Shown: in pieces, positions 46,736 through 55,879 of the stretch
Position numbering within the stretch: position 1 is the stretch's first letter
How the letters are laid out: every line of letters starts with the position of its first letter
Assembly: GCA_001464495.1 (NCBI GenBank)
Contig: LNDZ01000033.1
Location: 186,001-250,000 of the forward strand
DNA length: 64,000 nt
Source: Betaproteobacteria bacterium Ga0074130
Lineage (GTDB): Bacteria > Pseudomonadota > Gammaproteobacteria > Burkholderiales > Rhodocyclaceae
Reading direction: 5' to 3'
Program-made: the position numbers and the translations under genes
The notes under the pieces: model-generated
Seen by the model: only the letters and a program-made list of their open reading frames with translations
Told to the model about the DNA's origin: nothing
The model's database searches: none

Positions 46736-47643
46736 AGTTCACGATTTATCAGGAAAGCCGCATTGGTACGCGCCAGATCAATCAGGATCGCGTGGCGTAT
46801 TGCTATTCGCGTGACGCATTGCTGTTGGTGATTGCGGATGGCATGGGTGGACATGCCCACGGTGAAATGGCCGCGCAGATTGCAACCAACCACATCACCA
46901 CGCTCTTCCAGCGCGAGGCACGCCCACATCTGCCCGATCCGATGTTCTTCCTGTCCGTCGCGATTGAAGGTGCGCACAGCGAAATCTGCGCAGAGTCTGA
47001 ACGGCAGGGCCTGCCAGAGAATCCACGTACCACCTGTGTGGTCTGCGTCGTACAGAACGGTGTGGCGTATTGGGCGCACGTCGGCGACTCACGTTTGTAT
47101 CTGGTGCGTGATGGCAAGATTCTGAGCCAGACGCGCGATCACTCGCTGGTGCAGACTTTGGTCGATAGTGGTTCACTGACGATGGAACAGGCGCGCCGCC
47201 ATCCTTCACGCAACCGTATCTTCAGTTGTCTTGGCGGCCAGCAAGAGCCACAGATCGATTTCTCGCGCAAAACGCCACTGGTCGATGGCGACATTCTTAT
47301 CCTCTGCACAGATGGTGTGTGGGGGCCGCTGGAAGATGATCTCTGCCCGCAGATTGCCTACACCAATGTGCTCAACAGCGTGCCGCGGCTGCTCAACGAG
47401 GCCGAGCAGCGTGCTGGGAAGAGCAGTGACAATCTGTCCATCATCGCCATTAATTGGGAAGAGGATGAGGAAGGCGAGCTGATCTGTTACAGCGATATGC
47501 CAACCATGCCCATGGATGTTTACACCATGCCGCCGCAAGGCGGGCAGCAGAATGCAAATGCCTCTTTGAGCGACAACGAGATTGAAGAAGCGATCGAAGA
47601 GATCCGCAACTCGATCAAACAAAATTTACCCATCAGGAACTGA
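46732..47643 (+). CDS. PP2C-type protein serine/threonine phosphatase
   Basis: This 303-residue PPM phosphatase has all metal motifs: [47 protein letters not shown] and [10 protein letters not shown]. It is the likely partner that reverses the kinase encoded just upstream. A C-terminal extension of about 60 acidic, Gln/Asn-rich residues is not part of the catalytic fold. rph follows after 4 bases. Confidence 0.95.
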   Translation: MKFTIYQESRIGTRQINQDRVAYCYSRDALLLVIADGMGGHAHGEMAAQIATNHITTLFQREARPHLPDPMFFLSVAIEGAHSEICAESERQGLPENPRTTCVVCVVQNGVAYWAHVGDSRLYLVRDGKILSQTRDHSLVQTLVDSGSLTMEQARRHPSRNRIFSCLGGQQEPQIDFSRKTPLVDGDILILCTDGVWGPLEDDLCPQIAYTNVLNSVPRLLNEAEQRAGKSSDNLSIIAINWEEDEEGELICYSDMPTMPMDVYTMPPQGGQQNANASLSDNEIEEAIEEIRNSIKQNLPIRN

Positions 47644-47647
47644 ATCC

Positions 47648-48367
47648 ATGTCACGACATTCCGGCCGCGCCAACGATGCGTTGCGCACACTCAAGATTAC
47701 TCGTCACTTCACCCTGCATGCCGAAGGCAGCGTGTTGGTTGAGTTCGGTAACACCAAGGTGTTGTGCACCGCCAGCGTTGAAGAAACCGTTCCTGGTTTT
47801 ATGCGCGGCAAGGGCGAAGGCTGGGTCACGGCCGAATACGGCATGTTGCCACGCTCCACGCACACGCGTAGCGCCCGCGAAGCCGCGCGCGGCAAGCAAA
47901 CCGGCCGCACGCAGGAAATTCAGCGCCTCATCGGCCGCTCACTGCGTGCCGTGACTGATCTCAAGGCCCTCGGCGAGCGTCAGATCACCCTCGACTGCGA
48001 TGTCATTCAAGCGGATGGTGGCACCCGTTGCGCCTCGATCACAGGTGCTTGCGTGGCGTTGTATGACGCGCTCGATGGCCTGGTCAAAAGTGGCAAGCTG
48101 GCGGCCAATCCACTGCGCGATTTTGTCGCCGCTGTGTCGGTGGGCATCGTTGAAGGCGTGCCGGTGCTTGACCTCGACTATCCGGAGGATTCAGCCTGCG
48201 ATACCGATATGAACATCGTCATGACCGGCAGTGGTGGTATGGTCGAAATCCAAGGTACTGCAGAAGGCGCCCCGTTCACGCGCGATGAACTGAATGCGTT
48301 GTTGAGTTTGGGCGACAAGGGTATTGCCGACATCGTTGCTGCCCAGAAAGCCGCACTGGGAATTTAA
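47648..48367 (+). CDS. rph: Ribonuclease PH
   Basis: RNase PH is a phosphorolytic 3'-5' exoribonuclease that trims tRNA ends. The 239-residue protein has [35 protein letters not shown], the phosphate-binding [16 protein letters not shown] and [19 protein letters not shown]. The ATG at 47648 is used; the frame is open upstream within the PP2C gene. rdgB follows after 3 bases. Confidence 0.97.
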   Translation: MSRHSGRANDALRTLKITRHFTLHAEGSVLVEFGNTKVLCTASVEETVPGFMRGKGEGWVTAEYGMLPRSTHTRSAREAARGKQTGRTQEIQRLIGRSLRAVTDLKALGERQITLDCDVIQADGGTRCASITGACVALYDALDGLVKSGKLAANPLRDFVAAVSVGIVEGVPVLDLDYPEDSACDTDMNIVMTGSGGMVEIQGTAEGAPFTRDELNALLSLGDKGIADIVAAQKAALGI

Positions 48368-48370
48368 AGT

Positions 48371-48970
48371 ATGCAAAAGCTGGTTCTTGCTTCCAACAAT
48401 GCGGGCAAGCTGCGCGAGTTTGGCCAGCTGCTGGCGCCGCTGGATTTTGAGGTCATACCGCAATCCGCCTTTAATGTGCCGGAGGCTGAAGAGCCTTATG
48501 GCACCTTTGTCGAAAATGCGCTGGCAAAGGCACGTCACTGCGCGCGCCTAACCGGCTTGCCGGCACTGGCTGACGATTCTGGTTTGTGTGTGGCCGCACT
48601 CGGTGGCGCGCCAGGTGTGCGCTCAGCGCGCTATGCACCGACTAATGCAGGCGAGCCGAAGTCCGATGCGCGTAACAGTGAGCATCTGCTTAATACGCTG
48701 GTTGGGTATCAAGATCGGCGCGCGCATTACGTCGCTGTGCTGGTTTTTGTGCGCCATGCGGACGACCCTCAGCCCATCATTGCTGAAGGGGAATGGCATG
48801 GCGAAATTCTGAGCGCGCCACGCGGTGAGGGCGGCTTTGGTTATGACCCCTTGTTTTTTGTTCCTGAACTCAAGGCGAGTGTCGCGGAGCTCGCTGCTGA
48901 AACCAAGAATGCCATCAGCCATCGCGGCAAGGCTTTGCGCCTATTGATTGAAAAGCTTAAGGCTGCATGA
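48371..48970 (+). CDS. rdgB: dITP/XTP pyrophosphatase RdgB
   Basis: RdgB hydrolyses non-canonical purine nucleotides (dITP, XTP) to keep them out of DNA. The 199-residue protein has LASNNAGKLREFGQLL, ALADDSGLCVAALGGAPGV and GEGGFGYDPLFFVPE, the HAM1/RdgB signatures. It overlaps hemW by 4 bases, as in many proteobacteria. Confidence 0.97.
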   Translation: MQKLVLASNNAGKLREFGQLLAPLDFEVIPQSAFNVPEAEEPYGTFVENALAKARHCARLTGLPALADDSGLCVAALGGAPGVRSARYAPTNAGEPKSDARNSEHLLNTLVGYQDRRAHYVAVLVFVRHADDPQPIIAEGEWHGEILSAPRGEGGFGYDPLFFVPELKASVAELAAETKNAISHRGKALRLLIEKLKAA

Positions 48971-50184
48971 AGCGCACCGTCATTCCCATTGCCGCTGCGC
49001 CCAGCTTCGCGGCAACTTCCACAGTTGTCACGGCTAGCGGCCTGCAAACCCCACCGCCCCTCTCGCTCTATATCCACTGGCCGTGGTGTGTGAAGAAGTG
49101 CCCCTACTGCGACTTCAACTCGCATGAAGCCAAGGGTGATATTCCGGAAGCCGCGTACATCGCCGCGGTGATTGCTGATCTGGAAGCTGCCTTACCGCAG
49201 ATCTGGGGCCGGCGAATTGGCACAGTCTTTATCGGTGGTGGTACCCCCAGCCTGATCTCAGGCGCGGGTATGGATGCGCTGCTGACCGGTATTCGGACAC
49301 GCCTTGCTTGGGTTCCAGAGGCCGAGATTACGATGGAGGCAAATCCAGGCACGGTCGAGGTTGAAAAATTCGCCGCCTTCCGCGCGGCCGGTATCAACCG
49401 GGTGTCGCTGGGCATTCAAAGCTTTGACGCAGACAAGCTCAAGGCGCTTGGACGTATTCACGATGGTGATGAAGCGCGGCGTGCGATCAAAATTGCACTG
49501 CGCCATTTCGACAATGTGAACATCGACCTGATGTACGCCCTGCCTGAACAAACGTTGGCGCAGGCGCAGGAAGACTTCCGTACTGCGATTGCGTTCGGCA
49601 CGCAGCATCTGTCGGCTTATCACCTGACGATGGAGCCGAATACCGCCTTCCATCAGAATCCGCCGCCGCTGCCCGATGATGATCTGTCTGCCGACATGCA
49701 GGACATGGTGGAGGAGGCGCTGGCCACGGCAGGCTTTGAGCACTACGAAACGTCGGCTTTCGCTAAGCCGCGCATGCAGTCGCGCCACAATCTGAATTAC
49801 TGGACCTTCGGCGACTACCTAGGGATTGGCGCTGGCGCGCATGGCAAGATTTCGAACCATGCCGAGATCGTGCGCGAGATGCGCCACAAGCATCCGCGGG
49901 CCTATCTGGAAGGTGCTGCCAAAGGCGAGTTTGTGCAGGAGCGCCGCATCGTCGAGGCGGCCGATCTGCCGGGCGAATTCATGATGAACACCCTGCGCCT
50001 CACCGAGGGCTTCCCCTCAGCCTTGTTTGCCGAGCGCACCGGCCTACCCTTATCGCGCCTGCAGTCCGAGCTGCTGATAGCTCAGCGGGAAGGCTTGCTC
50101 GAAGTCACGATAGATCACATCAAGCCAACCTTGCGCGGACAGCGTTACCTGAATCAGTTACTTAGCCTGTTTCTGAAGGACTAA
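48967..50184 (+). CDS. hemW: Radical SAM heme chaperone HemW
   Basis: HemW binds heme and delivers it to acceptor proteins; it was long misannotated as HemN. The 405-residue protein has the cluster motif WCVKKCPYCDF (CxxxCxxC), FIGGGTPSLIS, and the heme-linked HNLNYWTFGDYLGIGAGAHG region. An N-terminal extension of about 30 residues precedes the core. It is not the anaerobic coproporphyrinogen dehydrogenase, as the motif lacks the extra CNxxC-type cysteine. Confidence 0.94.
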   Translation: MKRTVIPIAAAPSFAATSTVVTASGLQTPPPLSLYIHWPWCVKKCPYCDFNSHEAKGDIPEAAYIAAVIADLEAALPQIWGRRIGTVFIGGGTPSLISGAGMDALLTGIRTRLAWVPEAEITMEANPGTVEVEKFAAFRAAGINRVSLGIQSFDADKLKALGRIHDGDEARRAIKIALRHFDNVNIDLMYALPEQTLAQAQEDFRTAIAFGTQHLSAYHLTMEPNTAFHQNPPPLPDDDLSADMQDMVEEALATAGFEHYETSAFAKPRMQSRHNLNYWTFGDYLGIGAGAHGKISNHAEIVREMRHKHPRAYLEGAAKGEFVQERRIVEAADLPGEFMMNTLRLTEGFPSALFAERTGLPLSRLQSELLIAQREGLLEVTIDHIKPTLRGQRYLNQLLSLFLKD

Positions 50185-50186
50185 AT

Positions 50187-51110
50187 GTGAGATACCCAAA
50201 GCCGTGGCTGGCGGTATTGCTTAACCTATTAGCGCAACCTTTGGGGTTTTTATATTTGGGCAAAGCGAGATGGGCGATAGCCTATTTCTTGCTGTGGGTG
50301 CCGCTAGTGTTGTTTGTGTTCTTAACAGTTGATGCGGTACTGCTTCAATGCCTACATCTGCTATTGACGTTGACCGGCGTGATTCACGCCTATCGCATTG
50401 CAAAAAAACTACCTGATACCTTTAGTCGTCCCGCATACAGTCGCTGGTACGGACTGATGGCAATCGTTTTTATCGTGTTTTTGTTTGTTTTTTTGCTGCG
50501 AGCATTTTTGTGGGAACCATTCCGTACCCCATCGGGTTCGATGCTGCCAACCCTTCAGCCGGGAGGGCACGTTATCGTTGAGAAGTGGGGCTATGGGCAT
50601 TACGGTAGTTTCGGCTTGACGCCATTTCAAACTGGAATCACCGCGCCACTTGTTCATGGTGATGTGATTGTGTTCGATCACCCGCCCAATCCGTACAACC
50701 AATCCATAAGTCGTATTCTGGGGATGCCCGGAGATGAGGTTGTCATGCGCGGACAAGCGTTGTCGATCAACGGCCAGTCGCTTTCTCAGGTGCCACAAGG
50801 AAGCTATCAATTAAAAGGCGAATCGCTTGCATTGGTTCGAGAGCGCATTAGCGACCAAGAGTATGACGTTATCTTTGGCAAGGCAGAAAAGCCAATGCCG
50901 TTGCAGCCTGTAACCACTTATCCATGGCGAGAGAATTGCAACTACTCTCTGGAAGAGATCCGTTGCCAAGTGCCGGATCGACACTACTGGGTGATGGGCG
51001 ATAACCGTGACAATAGTTATGACAGCCGTTTCTGGGGATTTGTACCCGCTGAGAACATTGTGGGGCGGCTATTGCGCGTTATTCCACCCAGGACTTCGAC
51101 ATCGCAATAA
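50187..51110 (+). CDS. Signal peptidase I homologue with Ser at the catalytic Lys position
   Basis: This 307-residue S26 protein has about four membrane segments in an unusual N-terminal region (1-107), followed by the catalytic domain. Box B is PSGSMLPT with nucleophile Ser118; box E is GDNRDNSYDSR. In box D, where signal peptidase I has K-R-x-x-G-x-P-G-D, it reads ISRILGMPGD, so the general-base Lys is Ser175. It may be inactive, may use another base, or may serve a special substrate. It starts with GTG 2 bases after hemW. Its first 300 bases look more AT-rich than the neighbours, suggesting acquisition. A canonical lepB is expected elsewhere. Confidence 0.85.
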   Translation: MRYPKPWLAVLLNLLAQPLGFLYLGKARWAIAYFLLWVPLVLFVFLTVDAVLLQCLHLLLTLTGVIHAYRIAKKLPDTFSRPAYSRWYGLMAIVFIVFLFVFLLRAFLWEPFRTPSGSMLPTLQPGGHVIVEKWGYGHYGSFGLTPFQTGITAPLVHGDVIVFDHPPNPYNQSISRILGMPGDEVVMRGQALSINGQSLSQVPQGSYQLKGESLALVRERISDQEYDVIFGKAEKPMPLQPVTTYPWRENCNYSLEEIRCQVPDRHYWVMGDNRDNSYDSRFWGFVPAENIVGRLLRVIPPRTSTSQ

Positions 51111-51114
51111 ACGG

Positions 51115-51840
51115 TTAAAACGCCGCCCGTTTCTTAAATACTACGTCCCACACACCATGACCGAGGCGCAGGCCGCGCGTCTCGAATTTGGTTTGTGGGC
51201 GGTAGGCCGGCTTGGGCGCAAAACCATCCGCTGTGTTTTCGAGTAGCGCTTCGGCCGAATACACTTCCAGCATCTGCTGCGCATATTCTTCCCAGTCAGT
51301 GGCACTGTGCAGATAGCCGCCGGGCTTTAGATGCTGTGCGATGGCATGCACCATCGGCCCTTGTAATAGACGGCGCTTTTGCTGGCGCTTCTTGGGCCAA
51401 GGATCGGGGAAGAACACATGCACGCCATCCAAACTGTTCATTGGGATCATGTCGCGCAGTACTTCCACGGCATCATGCTGGATGATGCGTAGATTCGTGA
51501 GACCTTGCTCCTGAATGTCCTTGAGTAGGCTGCCGACGCCGGGCGTGTGCACTTCCAGCGCGATGTAATTGTTCTCGGGATGATTGCGGGCAATGGTGGC
51601 GGTGGTCTCACCCATGCCGAACCCGATCTCAAAGATCGTTGGCGCCGTGCGACCGAACACCTGCTCGAAGTCGAGTAATTGCTGTCCGTAGGGCAACGCC
51701 CATACCGGCATTAGCTCTTCATAGAAACGGCGCTGGGCGTTGGAAACACGGCCCTGGCGCAGCACAAAACTACGGATGTGCGCGCTGGGATCGGCCGGGT
51801 TGGCCATGGGGGGAGGTTTGGGCTTCGTGGGGTCGCTCAT
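51115..51840 (-). CDS. trmB: tRNA (guanine-N7-)-methyltransferase
   Basis: TrmB methylates G46 in the tRNA variable loop. The 241-residue protein has [23 protein letters not shown] split over the SAM site, and the substrate motif [27 protein letters not shown] near the N terminus is typical. The ATG at 51840 is used; ATG 51807 is an alternative. Either way the gene overlaps the upstream exported-protein gene, by 71 or 38 bases. Confidence 0.96.
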   Translation of the reverse strand: MSDPTKPKPPPMANPADPSAHIRSFVLRQGRVSNAQRRFYEELMPVWALPYGQQLLDFEQVFGRTAPTIFEIGFGMGETTATIARNHPENNYIALEVHTPGVGSLLKDIQEQGLTNLRIIQHDAVEVLRDMIPMNSLDGVHVFFPDPWPKKRQQKRRLLQGPMVHAIAQHLKPGGYLHSATDWEEYAQQMLEVYSAEALLENTADGFAPKPAYRPQTKFETRGLRLGHGVWDVVFKKRAAF

Positions 51841-52837
51841 CAAACGCTTTCATGAAAAATTCGAACAGACTCTTGATCGGATTGCTGTCTGTTGTCTGGG
51901 CTTCTGGCGTGTTTGTCACCACTGGTGGCAATGACGCACTTTCAATGGGGGCGTGTACTTGCTTCACAGCGCTCACTGCATGCGCTTCTGCCGCAGCGGG
52001 TGCGGCCTGGGCAACAATGGGTGGTGCTGGGGCGAAGCTTTGCGTCACGCTGGCCGCAGGTGTTTGCAGCCAGCCAGCCAGGTTGTTACAGCGCTCCGCG
52101 GATGGATTCGCATAGTGTTCGCGCAACTTATTCAGCCATTCTTCCGCAGTGCCGCGGGTGGCGCTGTCTTGCCAATGCAGTTGTAGTTGCGCATGTGCAG
52201 TTTGAATGGCCGCATCTTCGCGCGTTAACCATTCAGCATGCTGCTGCTTGAGGTGTGCGTTTTGTGCGGCAGGCAGGCGCGCCATGCAGGCCGTGCTGTG
52301 GACATCCGCACGGGTTGCAATGCCAATCGCAGCGAGGGTGGCTTCCAGCTTGAACAGGGCAGCCAGATCGTAGCGGGGTTGCTTCAAGGCCTCTGGCAGT
52401 GAGGCGCAGGCGGCGGCCAGTTCAGGGGAGTCGGCCGCGAGGCTTAGCTTAGGGCGCAAGTTCAAGGCGCGGACCAAGTGTGACCATTTGGCTTCGTTAG
52501 CGCGCGCGCCGAAATAGAAGGCGGCGAGTTCTTCGCGGACCTCATCAATAATGCTCTGTTGCTGTTCATACCAAGCGGTGTACGCGCCGGCGCTGGCATT
52601 GGCTGTGGCAGGCACATCCAGACAGGCGGTGGCGAGCAGGGAAACACCGTGGGCGATGCCGAATAGGCGCTGTTGTGCCAGCACGCGCGGGAATTCGAAG
52701 GCATAGCCCTGACGCTCTTCCGACACAAGCGGCGGGCCTTCCGGTGCGGGTGCCGGGGTTGCTGCGCCGGCAAGCAGCACCTGACCGAGCAGGGCTGCGC
52801 AGATGAGACGGCGCAGACTCACGGATTTATTTGCCAA
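51770..52837 (-). CDS. Exported protein of unknown function
   Basis: This 355-residue protein has a signal peptide (about 1-26, AGAAT) and a mostly helical, alanine-rich mature part with scattered cysteines ([27 protein letters not shown]). A Pro/Ala-rich stretch (about 265-305) leads to the C terminus. I recognise no family. Its last 71 bases are shared with the start of trmB in another frame, and its start overlaps the end of thiG by 11 bases, so thiG, this gene and trmB are tightly packed. Confidence 0.75.
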   Translation of the reverse strand: MANKSVSLRRLICAALLGQVLLAGAATPAPAPEGPPLVSEERQGYAFEFPRVLAQQRLFGIAHGVSLLATACLDVPATANASAGAYTAWYEQQQSIIDEVREELAAFYFGARANEAKWSHLVRALNLRPKLSLAADSPELAAACASLPEALKQPRYDLAALFKLEATLAAIGIATRADVHSTACMARLPAAQNAHLKQQHAEWLTREDAAIQTAHAQLQLHWQDSATRGTAEEWLNKLREHYANPSAERCNNLAGWLQTPAASVTQSFAPAPPIVAQAAPAAAEAHAVSAVKQVHAPIESASLPPVVTNTPEAQTTDSNPIKSLFEFFMKAFDERPHEAQTSPHGQPGRSQRAHP

Positions 52838-53621
52838 TCAGGCCGCTGGTTGGCGAGCTTGGGCTGGCGGAATACAGCTTCTTCGGCATGCGGCCGGCAA
52901 GGAAGGCTTCACGGCCGGCTTCCACACCCTTCTTCATGGCGCTGGCCATGAGCACTGGATTGGTGGCCGAGGCGATGGCGGTATTCATGAGCACGCCATC
53001 ACAACCCAGCTCCAGCGCAATGGCTGCATCAGACGCAGTGCCAACGCCAGCATCGACTAATACCGGCACCTTGGCGTTATCGATGATGAGGCGCAGGTTC
53101 CACGGATTGAGGATGCCCATGCCCGAACCGATCAGAGAGGCCAGCGGCATGATGGCGACACAGCCAATTTCTTCAAGCATCTTGGCTTGAATAGGGTCGT
53201 CAGCGCAGTACACCATGACGTGGAAGCCGTCCTTAACCAGCGTTTCGGCTGCCTTCAGGGTTTCCGGCATATTCGGGAACAGGGTGTGCGGGTCGCCCAG
53301 CACTTCTAGTTTGACCAGTTGATGACCATCCAGCAGTTCACGCGCCAGTCGCAAGGTGCGCACGGCTTCGTCGGCGCTATAGCAGCCAGCCGAATTTGGC
53401 AGCATGGTGTATTTGGAGGGCGGCAGGATGTCGAGTAGCGAAGGCTGGTTCGGGTCCTGACCAATATTCATTCGGCGGATCGCCACCGTGATGATTTCCG
53501 AGCCCGAGGCTTCGATGGCCGCCTGGGTTTCGGCGAAATCCTTGTATTTACCAGTACCAACCAGCAGACGCGAGTTGTAGGACTTGCCGGCAATGATGAG
53601 GGGGTCGTTTGCGCTGCTCAT
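52827..53621 (-). CDS. thiG: Thiazole synthase ThiG
   Basis: ThiG forms the thiazole phosphate of thiamine from deoxyxylulose phosphate, dehydroglycine and ThiS thiocarboxylate. The 264-residue protein has [40 protein letters not shown] and [12 protein letters not shown]. The ATG at 53621 gives the normal N terminus. thiS, the usual upstream neighbour, is absent, so the sulfur carrier must be encoded elsewhere. The upstream region is shared with the divergent ammonium transporter. Confidence 0.96.
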   Translation of the reverse strand: MSSANDPLIIAGKSYNSRLLVGTGKYKDFAETQAAIEASGSEIITVAIRRMNIGQDPNQPSLLDILPPSKYTMLPNSAGCYSADEAVRTLRLARELLDGHQLVKLEVLGDPHTLFPNMPETLKAAETLVKDGFHVMVYCADDPIQAKMLEEIGCVAIMPLASLIGSGMGILNPWNLRLIIDNAKVPVLVDAGVGTASDAAIALELGCDGVLMNTAIASATNPVLMASAMKKGVEAGREAFLAGRMPKKLYSASPSSPTSGLIGK

Positions 53622-53738
53622 TTCTTCGAATCCGTTCCGGAGATGCTGCGCGTGGCGCAGGCTATGGGACTTGGATTCTAACATGTGGGGCAGAGTCATC
53701 TTGCCAGCACATTTCCTTGTTCGGACAAGGGTTTATGT

Positions 53739-53768
53739 TGCACCGCACAAGTGCATGGGTTTGGTGCA
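53739..53768 (+). promoter_or_regulatory. Two overlapping NtrC-binding sites
   Basis: TGCAC-N7-GTGCA (53739-53755) is a perfect match to the NtrC dyad. TGCAT-N7-GTGCA (53752-53768) overlaps it, sharing the central TGCA. Their centres lie about 121 and 108 bases before the start predicted from the sigma-54 box, the usual enhancer distance. An IHF-like sequence (53810-53822, minus strand, one mismatch) lies between enhancer and promoter. Confidence 0.82.
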
Positions 53769-53841
53769 ATGTTTCATGCTGGCGCAGTTCTGGAAGCACT
53801 GTATTTACTTAAATAATTGAATTTAATGAATATTGTGTTTG

Positions 53842-53857
53842 TGGCATAAGTATTGCA
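53842..53857 (+). promoter_or_regulatory. Sigma-54 promoter of the ammonium transporter gene
   Basis: TGGCATAAGTATTGCA matches TGGCACG-N4-TTGCA, with the invariant GG and GC exactly 12 bases apart. It predicts transcription from about 53868. That places a potential TTG start codon at 53858 upstream of the transcript and selects the ATG at 53891 as the true start. Confidence 0.87.
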
Positions 53858-53890
53858 TTGAAAGGGTACTTATCTATTGGACGCCAAGCC

Positions 53891-55288
53891 ATGCTTTCCC
53901 CTGTTTTCAAGCATCGTTTTTTTCATTTGCTGGGCCGCGCTTTGCTGATGGGCGCACTGCAATTGTCAGGTTTGTCGTATGCGCAGGCGCCTGAAGCCAA
54001 CAGCCCGCCGCCGGCAGCGGTTGAGGTGCCGTCTGTTACTGCGCCTGTGGCCGCTGCGGCCGCCGCCGCGACACCCGCCACGCCTGACGAGAAGTTAGAC
54101 ACAGGCAATACGGCCTGGATGCTCACATCGACTGCGTTGGTGCTGTTCATGACCTTACCCGGTGTTGCGCTTTTTTATGGCGGCATGGTCCGCAAGAAGA
54201 ATGTGCTGTCGATGTGTGGTCAGGTCTTCGCTACCGGCGTATTGGTCACAATAACGTGGACATTGATTGGTTACAGCTTGGCACTACGTCCGGGCAACAG
54301 TTTTATTGGCGGGATTGACCGCATCTTCATGGATGGTTTGCTGCCAGCCAATCTGGCCGGCGTTGCAGGCGCGAATATTCCGGAAACCGTGTTTGCAATG
54401 TTTCAGCTGACATTTGCCATCATCACCACAGCGCTGATTCCAGGTGCAACGGCTGAGCGCATGAAGTTCTCTGCCCTGTGCTGGTTTGTCTTTCTCTGGT
54501 CAATCTTGATCTATGCACCCGTTGCTCACTGGGTCTGGGAACCCGGCGGTTGGCTGGCGCAGATGGGTGTGCTTGATTTTGCGGGCGGAACGGTTGTGCA
54601 CGTGAATGCAGGTGTGGCTGGTCTGGTCTGCGCCATTGTGATGGGACGTCGCCGTGGTTTTGGCCGTGAGCCGATGAGTCCGCACAATCTGGTGCTGACC
54701 ATGGTTGGCGGGGGCATGTTGTGGGTGGGTTGGTTTGGCTTCAATGCTGGTTCGGCTATTGCCGCCAATGGCGCTGCAGGCATGGCCATGCTGGTAACGC
54801 AAATTGCAGCCGCCACAGGCGCCTTTGCCTGGATGTGTGCCGAATGGCTGGTGCGTGGCCGTCCGAGTGCGCTGGGTATTGTCTCTGGCGCAGTGGCAGG
54901 TCTTGTTGCTATCACACCGGCATCTGGCTTTGTCGGCCCGATGGCGGCGCTTTTCATTGGCGGCGTTGCAGGTGTGGTGTGTTATCTAGGCGCCACCAGT
55001 ATCAAGCGTCGCTTCGGCTATGATGATTCGCTCGATGCGTTCGGTATTCATGGCATTGGCGGTGCAGTGGGGGCTATCCTCACCGGCGTGTTTGGTGTTG
55101 CCAGTGCGAGCATGATTGGTGGTCAGGTGCTTCTGCAGTTGATTGGCGTGGGTATCACGGCGCTGTATAGCGGTGTCGGTACCTTCATCATTCTGGTGCT
55201 TGTCAATGCGATGACGGGACTGCGTGTTGACGAGGAAGCCGAGCGAGAAGGTCTGGATCGCTTCGAACATGGCGAACATATCGAGTAA
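53891..55288 (+). CDS. amtB: Ammonium transporter (Amt/MEP/Rh family)
   Basis: AmtB conducts ammonia/ammonium across the inner membrane under nitrogen limitation. The 465-residue protein has an apparent signal peptide and a Pro/Ala-rich linker (about 30-65) before 11 membrane helices. Signatures are FYGGMVRKKNVLS, DFAGGTVVHVNAGVAGLV with a pore His, and FGIHGIGGAVGAILTGVFG with the second pore His. The start is set by the sigma-54 promoter. glnK, the usual partner, is not adjacent. A hairpin follows. Confidence 0.95.
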   Translation: MLSPVFKHRFFHLLGRALLMGALQLSGLSYAQAPEANSPPPAAVEVPSVTAPVAAAAAAATPATPDEKLDTGNTAWMLTSTALVLFMTLPGVALFYGGMVRKKNVLSMCGQVFATGVLVTITWTLIGYSLALRPGNSFIGGIDRIFMDGLLPANLAGVAGANIPETVFAMFQLTFAIITTALIPGATAERMKFSALCWFVFLWSILIYAPVAHWVWEPGGWLAQMGVLDFAGGTVVHVNAGVAGLVCAIVMGRRRGFGREPMSPHNLVLTMVGGGMLWVGWFGFNAGSAIAANGAAGMAMLVTQIAAATGAFAWMCAEWLVRGRPSALGIVSGAVAGLVAITPASGFVGPMAALFIGGVAGVVCYLGATSIKRRFGYDDSLDAFGIHGIGGAVGAILTGVFGVASASMIGGQVLLQLIGVGITALYSGVGTFIILVLVNAMTGLRVDEEAEREGLDRFEHGEHIE

Positions 55289-55298
55289 TTGACAATAA

Positions 55299-55328
55299 GA
55301 TCACCAGGGGGCTTGCCCCCTGGTGATC
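55299..55328. terminator. Hairpin after the ammonium transporter gene
   Basis: GATCACCAGGGGG and CCCCCTGGTGATC form a perfect 13-bp stem with loop CTTG, 10 bases after the stop. There is no T-run, but the stem is strong enough to block or protect the transcript end. Confidence 0.7.
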
Positions 55329-55393
55329 TGGCAAGCCCCTATCTAGGGTGGTGCTTTACGGCTAATGAGTGCTCTTCCTAAGGGAGAACGAAA

Positions 55394-55735
55394 ATGGATT
55401 CCGACTCGCATATCTACGGTTTGTTGGGACGCATCCATGTCTTGATGCGGCGTACCTTGAATCGCATTACAGATGTTGAGTACATGCGTGTTAATCCCGA
55501 GTACACCCGCGAGATTATTCGTATAGCGGCCAGCACTGGGCATGAAGAGCTGACCGATCTGTGTATCAAGCTGCGTATGGCGATGGATCTTGATCCCCCA
55601 CGTGCAGCAGCCCCTGGCACGAGCGAACATCCGCATGAAGAACGCCGCGGCGGCTTATTCGGTGCATTCGGGAACCACCCGAAAGACCCGCCAGAAGAAG
55701 AAGGCGACAACCGTTACATCCGGTCACTACGCTGA
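55394..55735 (+). CDS. Small protein of unknown function
   Basis: This 113-residue protein starts at an ATG behind GGGAGA. It has a helical N-terminal half (GLLGRIHVLMRRTLNRITDV, EYTREIIRIAASTGHEELTD) and a disordered charged tail rich in Pro, Glu and Arg. There is no signal peptide or membrane segment. I do not recognise the family. It lies between the ammonium transporter hairpin and the tRNA gene. Confidence 0.65.
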   Translation: MDSDSHIYGLLGRIHVLMRRTLNRITDVEYMRVNPEYTREIIRIAASTGHEELTDLCIKLRMAMDLDPPRAAAPGTSEHPHEERRGGLFGAFGNHPKDPPEEEGDNRYIRSLR

Positions 55736-55782
55736 AACTCGACTTGCGCAGGGCACGCGGAGGCCCTAGAATTCGGCCTCGT

Positions 55783-55856
55783 GCGGGCGTCGTATAATGG
55801 TAATACCCTAGCTTCCCAAGCTAGAGCCGTGGGTTCGATTCCCATCGCCCGCTCCA
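55783..55856 (+). tRNA. glyU: tRNA-Gly(CCC)
   Basis: All four stems form. The acceptor stem is GCGGGCG / CGCCCGC, the anticodon stem CTAGC / GCTAG with loop TTCCCAA (anticodon CCC), and the T arm contains GGTTCGATTCC. The 3' end TCCA is encoded. It is similar to E. coli glyU and reads the codon GGG. Confidence 0.97.
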
Positions 55857-55879
55857 CCCGTTCCCGGACTATCAAGTAT

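Noticed and set aside
53858..53890. TTG start for the ammonium transporter, 11 codons upstream of the chosen ATG
   Set aside because: It would lie upstream of the transcription start predicted from the sigma-54 promoter.
55781..55879. N-terminal extension of the membrane protein through the tRNA-Gly gene
   Set aside because: The extension is the translation of the tRNA itself; a mature tRNA there rules out coding use.
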